DNA from: an uncultured Clostridium sp.
GTDB lineage: Bacteria > Bacillota_A > Clostridia > Lachnospirales > Lachnospiraceae
Reading direction: 5' to 3'
Assembly: GCA_900556965.1 (NCBI GenBank)
Contig: USQV01000009.1
Location: 1-12,636, forward strand
Length of the DNA: 12,636 nt
Positions 7,993 through 12,636 of the stretch are shown here, piece after piece. Made by a program: the position numbers and the translations under genes. Position 1 is the first letter of the stretch. The number at the start of each line of letters is the position of its first letter. The notes beneath the pieces are model-generated. The model saw nothing but the letters and a program-made list of their open reading frames with translations. It was not told the DNA's origin and did not search any database.

Positions 7993-9110
7993 GAGCAATA
8001 GGTATTGTATTGGCAGGTGGTAACAGCAAGCGTATGCGGGAGCTTTCCCACAAGAGAGCGATCGCGGCAATGCCGATTGCCGGCAGCTTCCGAAGCGTCG
8101 ACTTTGTCCTGAGTAATATGAGCAACTCTCATATTCAGAGCGTAGCAGTCCTGACACAGTATAACTCCCGCTCCCTGAACGAGCACTTAAGCTCCTCCAA
8201 GTGGTGGGATTTCGGAAGAAAACAGGGCGGTATGTATGTATTTACGCCAACCATCACTGCAGAGCACAGTGATTGGTACAGAGGTACAGCAGATGCACTC
8301 TATCAGAATCTGGACTTCCTTAAAAGAAGCCATGAGCCGTATGCGGTGATCGCTTCCGGAGATGGAATCTACAAGCTGGACTACAACAAGGTTCTGGAAT
8401 ATCACATCGAGAAGAAAGCAGATATAACGGTCGTATGTAAGGATATGCCGGGTGATGTGGATGTAACCAGATTCGGAATGGTAAAAACGAATGCCGACGG
8501 CCGTATCGTTGATTTTGAGGAAAAACCGATGGTGGCCGATTCCACGACAATCTCCTGCGGTATTTATGTGATCCGCCGCCGTCAGCTTATTGAGCTGATC
8601 GAGCGCTGTGCAAATGAGGACAGATATGATTTTGTTCAGGATATCCTTGTAAGATACAAGAATCTCAAGAGAATCTACGCCTATAAGCTGGATACCTACT
8701 GGAGCAATATCGCATCTGTTGATTCATACTATAAGACCAATATGGATTTCCTGAAGCCGGAAGTAAGGAATTTCTTCTTCAGAGAGTATCCGGATATTTA
8801 TTCCAAGATCGACGATCTTCCGCCGGCTAAATATAATCCGGGCGCTGATGTTAAGAACAGTCTTGTTTCAAGCGGCTGTATCATCAACGGCTCTGTGGAA
8901 AATTCCGTTCTGTTTAAAAAGGTCTATATTGGAAACAACTGTGTGATCAAGAATTCTGTGATCCTGAATGACGTGTATATTGGGGATAATACCGTTATTG
9001 AGAATTGCGTTGTGGAGAGCCGGGATACGATCCGCGCCAACACCACATATATTGGTCAGCCGGACGACATCAAAATCGTTATTGAAAAAAATGAAAGATA
9101 TACATTATAA
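7989..9110 (+). CDS. glgD: Glucose-1-phosphate adenylyltransferase, regulatory subunit GlgD
   Basis: GlgD is the second subunit of the Firmicute ADP-glucose pyrophosphorylase and acts mainly as a modulator of GlgC. The 373-residue protein keeps the overall fold, with [10 protein letters not shown] at 7-16, [11 protein letters not shown] at 37-47, [10 protein letters not shown] at 98-107, and a beta-helix from about residue 285. It departs from GlgC at the nucleotide loop (GGNSKR in place of GGQGSR), lacks the GGKYRIIDF form (AGSFRSVDF instead), and has [10 protein letters not shown] in place of [10 protein letters not shown]. These changes are expected for the weakly active or inactive GlgD group. 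ATG 7989 overlaps the glgC TGA in an ATGA arrangement, which indicates translational coupling and a fixed subunit ratio. A GGCAGGTGGA ribosome site lies inside the glgC end. Confidence 0.95.
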   Translation: MRAIGIVLAGGNSKRMRELSHKRAIAAMPIAGSFRSVDFVLSNMSNSHIQSVAVLTQYNSRSLNEHLSSSKWWDFGRKQGGMYVFTPTITAEHSDWYRGTADALYQNLDFLKRSHEPYAVIASGDGIYKLDYNKVLEYHIEKKADITVVCKDMPGDVDVTRFGMVKTNADGRIVDFEEKPMVADSTTISCGIYVIRRRQLIELIERCANEDRYDFVQDILVRYKNLKRIYAYKLDTYWSNIASVDSYYKTNMDFLKPEVRNFFFREYPDIYSKIDDLPPAKYNPGADVKNSLVSSGCIINGSVENSVLFKKVYIGNNCVIKNSVILNDVYIGDNTVIENCVVESRDTIRANTTYIGQPDDIKIVIEKNERYTL

Positions 9111-9128
9111 GGATTCTTATAAGGATTC
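9105..9128 (+). repeat. Perfect 12-bp tandem duplication over the glgD stop
   Basis: TTATAAGGATTC occurs twice head to tail, at 9105-9116 and 9117-9128. The first copy contains the glgD TAA stop. The second falls in the gap before spoVG and can partly pair with TGAATCTT at 9144-9151. It looks like a recent slippage or duplication event. Confidence 0.85.
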
Positions 9129-9148
9129 ATAGATGGGGAACTGTGAAT
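9122..9148 (+). promoter_or_regulatory. Possible sigma-H-like promoter for spoVG (weak)
   Basis: AGGATTC at 9122-9128 resembles the sigma-H -35 element (AGGAWWT) and GAAT at 9145-9148 resembles its -10 core. In B. subtilis spoVG is a classic sigma-H gene. The gap here is 16 bp, about 2 bp longer than I recall for B. subtilis, so spoVG may instead be read through from glgCD. Confidence 0.25.
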
Positions 9149-9168
9149 CTTGAATCGGGGAGGTTATT

Positions 9169-9447
9169 ATGCAGGTTACAGATGTACGTGTAAGAAGAAT
9201 TGAAAAAGAGGGGAAAATGAAAGCGATCGTTTCCATTACACTGGACAACGAGTTTGTTATTCACGACATTAAGGTCATTGAAGGGGAAAAGGGCCTTTTT
9301 ATCGCAATGCCGAGCAGAAAAGCCGCAGATGGCGAATATCGCGACATCGCGCATCCGATCAATTCCAATACTCGTGACATGATCCAGAACGTGGTTCTCA
9401 ACAAATATGAGACAACGACGCTGGAGGCTGAGCAGGAAGCAGTATAG
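9169..9447 (+). CDS. spoVG: SpoVG family regulator
   Basis: SpoVG is a small nucleic-acid-binding regulator first described for its effect on asymmetric septation and sporulation in Bacillus. In other Firmicutes it influences capsule, virulence and cell-wall genes. The 92-residue protein is near the usual family length. It begins [11 protein letters not shown], continues with [22 protein letters not shown], and has the conserved FIAMPSRK and RDIAHPINS segments, followed by a short acidic tail. The ATG has GGGGAGG 5 bp upstream. It follows glgD by 58 bp with no terminator between, so it is probably at least partly cotranscribed with the glycogen genes. A strong terminator follows. Confidence 0.96.
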   Translation: MQVTDVRVRRIEKEGKMKAIVSITLDNEFVIHDIKVIEGEKGLFIAMPSRKAADGEYRDIAHPINSNTRDMIQNVVLNKYETTTLEAEQEAV

Positions 9448-9470
9448 AAAAAATGAATTAAAAGTAAAAT

Positions 9471-9526
9471 AAAGGGAGTGCCGTGGGATGATAGCTCCAT
9501 ATCATCGAAACGGTGCTCCCTTTTTT
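9471..9526. terminator. Bidirectional-looking intrinsic terminator between spoVG and the converging genes
   Basis: GGGAGTGCCGT pairs with ACGGTGCTCCC (11 bp with two G-T wobbles), and an inner GATGATA/TATCATC stem caps the hairpin. Six T follow on the + strand. On the - strand the stem is followed by TTTATTTTAC, so it may also stop transcription of the converging gene that ends at 9539. Confidence 0.87.
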
Positions 9527-9538
9527 GTGTGTTTTTGT

Positions 9539-10114
9539 TTACCTAAGCCACTCCTTTTTCAGACACCACAGTCCTGCCTGAACGCTTTGGATCCTGGACA
9601 GATCACCGGCTGCGACAGCATGGTGAAAGCGGAACAGCCGCTTCCAGCTTTCCAGCACCTGAGCCTTAAGCTCCGGATAAAACCGGGTCAGCACAACGTC
9701 ACATTCCCTCTTTATTCCGTAATCCGAGAGCATCCGGCGAAATTCTTTTTCATCCGCTTCGTTTTTTCCCATATATTGTAAGCACAGGATCCGGCTCCAG
9801 TCATACATATCAAAAAAGACGGCCTCCTCAATGGGCACATGAAGCGTCAGCACCCTGTTTCCGGCGGAGGTATCCACACTTTTCGGATCCATAAATGCCC
9901 AGTAGGGATATTCGGCGTTTTCCGGACGGGGGACATAGCCGGAGGCTTCATGGACAAACCAGTCGTAGGCGGCAAGAAAGATCGGCGCACTTTCTCCGTA
10001 TTTCTGTTTTACATATTCTCTCCGGGAAAAGCAGATCCCGTCCCGCTCCAGAGTCTCGATCACGACCTCCGCCTGGGGGGAATACAAAGTTATTGTATGA
10101 TCTGAGTAACCCAT
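9539..10114 (-). CDS. DUF3841-like protein, second of a tandem pair
   Basis: This 191-residue cytoplasmic protein of unknown function resembles the DUF3841 family. Landmarks are an AYDWFV motif at 49-54, RPENAEYPYW at 63-72, ESWKRLF at 155-161 and KKEWL at 186-190. All four have counterparts at similar positions in the gene just upstream, so the two are paralogs. The protein is rich in aromatic residues, with no signal peptide or membrane segment. I chose ATG 10114 because GGGAGA lies 10-11 bp upstream and the N-terminus then matches the paralog better. ATG 10132 is also possible and has no clear ribosome site. Either start overlaps the end of the upstream gene, so the two are translationally coupled. 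The family assignment is from memory of the W/Y-rich pattern, and no function should be assigned. Confidence 0.75.
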   Translation of the reverse strand: MGYSDHTITLYSPQAEVVIETLERDGICFSRREYVKQKYGESAPIFLAAYDWFVHEASGYVPRPENAEYPYWAFMDPKSVDTSAGNRVLTLHVPIEEAVFFDMYDWSRILCLQYMGKNEADEKEFRRMLSDYGIKRECDVVLTRFYPELKAQVLESWKRLFRFHHAVAAGDLSRIQSVQAGLWCLKKEWLR

Positions 10115-10647
10115 TCTTTTCTGATCTCCCATATATTTCCATAACAGTCATCATTTCCAAGTGATACGGAATCATCAAAAAGCCGTTTCCAGCTCTCCTG
10201 TATTTCACGCTTGATATCCGGATAAAATTGGGACATATATGCCTTTGCGTCACTGACACGATATCTGTCTAACAGCTCCCTGTGGCAGGCAGCATCCTTC
10301 GGATCGGCGGGAATATAGGAATAATCGAGGATCGCTCCCCATTTCATGATATTGACCTTTGTGATCATTTCCGGCTCAAGGCTCAGCTCAAGGATCACGC
10401 AGCCGGAGCTTGGCAGCATAGTCGCCTCGTTCTTTAAAGAGACCCAGACAGGATATTCGGCATCTGTCGGTCTCTGCTTAGTATTCGGAGTATGAGCGAC
10501 CAGCCAGTCATAGGCTTCTAATACAAGCCCGGCATGCTCGCCCAGATCCTTGATGATATATTCTTTCTTTGCGGTATAGCGTCCGTGCTCATTAAGCTCC
10601 CGGAGAACATTTTCATGTTGTTTGGTCCAGACCTTGATTTGACTCAT
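10090..10647 (-). CDS. DUF3841-like protein, first of a tandem pair
   Basis: This 185-residue protein of unknown function matches the DUF3841 pattern. A short beta strand (IKVWTKQ) leads into a Glu/Lys-rich helix, then come AYDWLV at 45-50, RPTDAEYPVW at 59-68, a hydrophobic strand VILELSL near 84-90, and ESWKRLF at 151-157 with RKEWV at 176-180. Most DUF3841 genes I know of are single, so the duplicated pair is notable. The ATG has a strong AGGAGAGG site 7 bp upstream. It is transcribed from an extended -10 promoter in the gap shared with the divergent polymerase gene. The two paralogs share only scattered residues outside the motifs, so the duplication is old or the second copy came from elsewhere. 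Confidence 0.78.
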   Translation of the reverse strand: MSQIKVWTKQHENVLRELNEHGRYTAKKEYIIKDLGEHAGLVLEAYDWLVAHTPNTKQRPTDAEYPVWVSLKNEATMLPSSGCVILELSLEPEMITKVNIMKWGAILDYSYIPADPKDAACHRELLDRYRVSDAKAYMSQFYPDIKREIQESWKRLFDDSVSLGNDDCYGNIWEIRKEWVTQIIQ

Positions 10648-10659
10648 AAAGTAACCTCT

Positions 10660-10671
10660 CCTGTATACAGG
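10660..10671. repeat. 12-bp perfect palindrome overlapping the ribosome site of the DUF3841-like pair
   Basis: CCTGTATACAGG is fully self-complementary with no spacer, so it cannot make a useful RNA hairpin but could bind a dimeric protein. It overlaps the AGGAGAGG ribosome site (10655-10662) of the gene starting at 10647 and lies about 35 bp downstream of its promoter. Confidence 0.5.
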
Positions 10672-10703
10672 TGATCGTATCTTGTAACTGCTGCAACATC
10701 AGT

Positions 10704-10712
10704 ATTATACCA
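10704..10712 (-). promoter_or_regulatory. Extended -10 promoter of the DUF3841-like pair
   Basis: On the - strand the sequence reads TGGTATAAT, a perfect TATAAT with an extended -10 TG. No good -35 lies at 16-18 bp, as is common for extended -10 promoters. It gives a leader of about 50 nt before ATG 10647. Confidence 0.65.
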
Positions 10713-10875
10713 TAGATACAAAGATTTTACATTCACGATTTTTTGGGCAGTATGCATAAAATAAGGCCTTTGCCTGCTTAGATATAAGCCGGTTAGCAAC
10801 CACATTAGACAACCTTATAGTTTCACGAAAATTTATATATGGATTCAATTGGTAAGAAGTTTGACCGTACAGGAC

Positions 10876-10904
10876 TTGACATTCTGATGTGAGGGGATTA
10901 CAAT
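10876..10904 (+). promoter_or_regulatory. Sigma-A promoter of the SOS polymerase cassette
   Basis: A perfect TTGACA at 10876-10881 and TACAAT at 10899-10904 are spaced by exactly 17 bp. Transcription would start around 10911, at the first base of the LexA box, so LexA bound there should block initiation. Confidence 0.85.
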
Positions 10905-10910
10905 AAAACC

Positions 10911-10924
10911 AGAACAAACGTTCG
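10911..10924. promoter_or_regulatory. LexA (SOS) box
   Basis: AGAACAAACGTTCG contains GAAC-N4-GTTC and matches the Firmicute LexA consensus CGAACRNRYGTTCG at every defined position except the first. It lies directly after the -10 of the polymerase promoter and 23 bp before the ATG, an ideal place for repression. Confidence 0.85.
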
Positions 10925-10932
10925 AGCGAACG
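10919..10932. repeat. Second inverted repeat sharing a half-site with the LexA box
   Basis: CGTTCG-AG-CGAACG is a perfect inverted repeat with a 2-bp spacer that reuses the right half-site of the LexA box and adds another GAAC half-site at 10928-10931. The half-site order is inverted relative to a normal box, so it is not itself a standard LexA site. Confidence 0.5.
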
Positions 10933-10947
10933 AAAGGCGGTGGAGCT

Positions 10948-12210
10948 ATGAGGCGGGTCATTTTTCATATAGATGTAAATTCTGCATTTTTATCATGGGA
11001 GGCCTGCTATCGGATCCACCATTTAGGGGGTACTCAGGATCTGCGGGATCTGGTGAGTGCGGTGGGAGGAGATCAGGAGAAGCGTCACGGAATTATCCTT
11101 GCAAAGTCGATTCCTGCAAAAAAATATAAGATCCATACGGGAGAAACCGTGGTATCGGCAAAGCAGAAATGTCCGGGACTGATCCTTGTACCGCCCAACT
11201 ATGACCTGTATAACCGATCCTCAAAGGCGTTGTTAAAGTTGTTGGGAGAGTATTCTGACCGGATTGAGCAGTACAGTATTGACGAGGCCTTTCTGGATAT
11301 GACGGGATGCTGTGCAGATCCGGTTCAGACTGCATATAAGATAAAAGACAGGGTCAGAAGGGAGCTGGGCTTTACCGTGAATATCGGAATTTCAGAGAAC
11401 AAGCTGCTGGCTAAGATGGCATCAGACTTTGAAAAACCTGACCGGGTCCATACCTTATGGAAGTCGGAAATCAGGGAAAAAATGTGGCCGCTTCCGGTCG
11501 GAGAGCTGTTTTATGTGGGACACAGCTCTAAACGGCGCCTATGTGAGCTTGGAATCTTTACCATTGGGGAGCTGGCAGCTATGGATCCTGCGATCCTCCG
11601 ATCCTTTATGAAATCGCAGGGGGTATTGATCTGGCAATATGCAAATGGGATCGACGGATCAGAGGTAGTCAATGTGCCGCCGCCCGCTAAGGGATATGGA
11701 AATTCTCTTACAACACCGAGAGATGTCACAGACAGGGAGACGGCAAAGCAATATTTATTATCCCTCGCGGAAACTGTTTCCGCAAGACTACGGGCAGATG
11801 GAGTAAAGATCGGAGTCGTATCGATCAGCCTCCGTGACTGGAACCTGCAGTTTTACGGACATCAAATCACCTTATCCTTGCCAACGGATCTGACCTTGGA
11901 GATTTATGAAGCCGCCTGCAGGTGCTTTGATGAGCTGTGGGACGGCACGCCGCTTCGACATCTCGGGATCCATACAGGCCGTGTATCGGCGGATTCCTAC
12001 CGCCAGATCCAATTATTTGAGCGGATCAATTATGAAAAGGTTCATAAAATGGAAGTGGCAGTAGATGAGATCCGTAAGAGATACGGAGCAGATAGCATAA
12101 AAAGAGCATGCTTTTTACCCGAATCCGAGAAAGAATGGATTGATCACATGGGCGGCGGGGTGAGTCGTGAAAAGCGTACCGTGGATTATTCCAAAGAGAA
12201 GATACTATAG
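10948..12210 (+). CDS. Y-family translesion DNA polymerase (DinB/UmuC/UvrX type)
   Basis: This is an error-prone polymerase that copies past damaged template bases. It is 420 residues long. The palm metal ligands are D9 in FHIDVNSAF and D112-E113 in YSIDEAFLD. The steric-gate aromatic is F14, five residues after D9. AKSIPAKKYKIHTGE at 52-66 matches the incoming-nucleotide loop region, and NIGISENKLLAKMASD at 145-160 is the classic helix motif following the palm. The little-finger domain spans roughly 250-360. QIQLF at 353-357 fits the beta-clamp binding consensus QLxLF, followed by a 60-residue tail. AAGGCGGTG lies 5 bp before the ATG. A strong promoter overlapped by a LexA box lies upstream, so the gene should be induced by DNA damage. 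I leave the symbol blank because DinB, UmuC and UvrX branches cannot be separated by eye here. Confidence 0.92.
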   Translation: MRRVIFHIDVNSAFLSWEACYRIHHLGGTQDLRDLVSAVGGDQEKRHGIILAKSIPAKKYKIHTGETVVSAKQKCPGLILVPPNYDLYNRSSKALLKLLGEYSDRIEQYSIDEAFLDMTGCCADPVQTAYKIKDRVRRELGFTVNIGISENKLLAKMASDFEKPDRVHTLWKSEIREKMWPLPVGELFYVGHSSKRRLCELGIFTIGELAAMDPAILRSFMKSQGVLIWQYANGIDGSEVVNVPPPAKGYGNSLTTPRDVTDRETAKQYLLSLAETVSARLRADGVKIGVVSISLRDWNLQFYGHQITLSLPTDLTLEIYEAACRCFDELWDGTPLRHLGIHTGRVSADSYRQIQLFERINYEKVHKMEVAVDEIRKRYGADSIKRACFLPESEKEWIDHMGGGVSREKRTVDYSKEKIL

Positions 12211-12228
12211 AGAGGGAGTTGATACAGC

Positions 12229-12543
12229 GTGGCAGGGTTTGCGGATGCAACAAAATATGGAATCGAAACAGATGGAGGCGTACCGAAGGGAACCCGATAT
12301 GAAATTGCGTGTATGACGTGGTTTACCTCAACCGGAAAAACTATGCCACGCTATTTTAAGTTTGAGGATGACAGCGGCACGATCCAGACGGTGACGGATA
12401 TTGTTGTAAATTACACCGAAGAAAAGAAATACTGCGGGATCCCAAGTCGGGAATATGGCTGCAAGGCGATCATCGGTGGCTTGAACCGGGAATTTCGCCT
12501 GATCTTTTATCAGGATAACTGTAAATGGGTGATGCTTGTATGA
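12229..12543 (+). CDS. Hypothetical 104-residue protein in the SOS polymerase operon
   Basis: I do not recognise this protein. It starts at GTG, with AGGGAG 10 bp upstream, only 18 bp after the polymerase stop codon, so it should be transcribed from the same LexA-controlled promoter. It has no signal peptide or membrane segment. The composition suggests a small beta-rich fold: alternating strands around ARYFKFEDD-like, TVTDIVVNY, CKAIIGG and FRLIFYQ segments, with four cysteines at residues 29, 69, 78 and 98. It does not look like the YolD-type partner that often follows UvrX-type polymerases in Bacillus. The reading frame is closed and codon use resembles its neighbours, so I think it is real. 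A role as a polymerase accessory factor is a guess from position only. Confidence 0.72.
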   Translation: MAGFADATKYGIETDGGVPKGTRYEIACMTWFTSTGKTMPRYFKFEDDSGTIQTVTDIVVNYTEEKKYCGIPSREYGCKAIIGGLNREFRLIFYQDNCKWVMLV

Positions 12544-12560
12544 GAAGGGAACTTGGTTTC

Positions 12561-12577
12561 AAAAATTGAAAATTTTT
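12561..12577 (+). repeat. AT-only inverted repeat after the SOS cassette
   Basis: AAAAATT-GAA-AATTTTT is a perfect 7-bp inverted repeat 17 bp after the last stop codon. The stem contains no G-C pair, so it would be a weak terminator at best. Confidence 0.4.
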
Positions 12578-12605
12578 ACGATTTTGAACGCAGATAAGCA
12601 TTCCC

Positions 12606-12634
12606 CCGCTTCAAGTGCGCGGAGCACTAAGCGG
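12606..12634 (+). terminator. Possible terminator hairpin or repeat element cut by the window edge
   Basis: CCGCTT pairs with AAGCGG (6 bp) and AGTGC pairs with GCACT (5 bp) around the loop GCGGA, with a 2-nt bulge on the left arm. It is a stable GC-rich hairpin about 60 bp after the SOS cassette. Whether a T run follows is outside the window, so a dispersed repeat is equally possible. Confidence 0.45.
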
Positions 12635-12636
12635 TG

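Larger units (their letters stand above)
10648..10947. other. Divergent intergenic regulatory region
   Basis: These 300 bp hold the promoter, palindrome and ribosome site of the leftward DUF3841-like pair at one end, and the promoter, LexA box and ribosome site of the rightward polymerase gene at the other. The AT-rich middle (about 10740-10870) has only a weak 5-bp hairpin GCTTA-gata-TAAGC at 10776-10789. I see no gene in it. Confidence 0.7.

Noticed and set aside
9488..10164. Open frames on the + strand opposite the DUF3841-like pair
   Set aside because: They are antisense to two genes that share protein motifs, lack ribosome sites, and their translations look like shadow frames.
10705..10968. 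87-residue open frame on the - strand between the DUF3841-like pair and the polymerase gene
   Set aside because: It starts inside the polymerase gene and runs across its promoter and LexA box. The translation shows no recognisable family.
12561..12577. AT-only inverted repeat as an intrinsic terminator
   Set aside because: The stem has no G-C pair, so it is too weak to count as a terminator. It is kept only as a repeat.
1..12636. Mobile element, prophage, CRISPR array or defence island
   Set aside because: No transposase, integrase, phage structural gene, terminal inverted repeats or regularly spaced repeats were found. The window reads as ordinary chromosomal operons.

Overview
The window looks like chromosomal DNA from an anaerobic, spore-forming Firmicute, most likely a member of the Lachnospiraceae (Clostridia). 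This is inferred from a paired glgC/glgD, spoVG, a Firmicute-type LexA box, strong AGGAGG-type ribosome sites and near-consensus sigma-A promoters. No rRNA, tRNA, CRISPR array, insertion sequence or phage gene was seen.

Region 1 (37-6418, + strand) is a peptide uptake and degradation operon that is cut at its left edge. It encodes an OppF/DppF-type ABC ATPase and then four cytoplasmic hydrolases: a PepT-like M20 metallopeptidase, a CapA-family metallophosphatase-fold protein, a serine hydrolase of the class C beta-lactamase/DD-peptidase fold, and a second M20 enzyme resembling the A subunit of p-aminobenzoyl-glutamate hydrolase (AbgA). Gaps are 15-55 bp, each gene has its own ribosome site, and a terminator closes the operon at about 6478-6515. 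The hydrolase set suggests a cargo with unusual amide bonds, such as gamma-glutamyl, N-acyl or D-residue linkages. That is inference.

Region 2 (6599-9526, + strand) starts at a near-consensus promoter with an extended -10. It holds glgC and glgD, the two ADP-glucose pyrophosphorylase subunits, whose ends overlap by 4 bp. The small regulator spoVG follows 58 bp later. A perfect 12-bp tandem duplication covers the glgD stop codon. A bidirectional-looking terminator ends the region.

Region 3 (9539-10712, - strand) converges on spoVG. It holds two tandem, overlapping paralogs that resemble the uncharacterised DUF3841 family. They are read from an extended -10 promoter, and a 12-bp perfect palindrome overlaps the first ribosome site.

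Region 4 (10876-12543, + strand) is an SOS cassette divergent from region 3. A TTGACA-N17-TACAAT promoter is followed directly by a LexA box, a Y-family translesion DNA polymerase with a beta-clamp-binding motif, and an unrecognised 104-residue protein 18 bp downstream. The right edge holds a strong GC hairpin that the window cuts off.

The strongest leads are the hydrolase combination in region 1, the unknown SOS-linked small protein and the DUF3841-like paralog pair.
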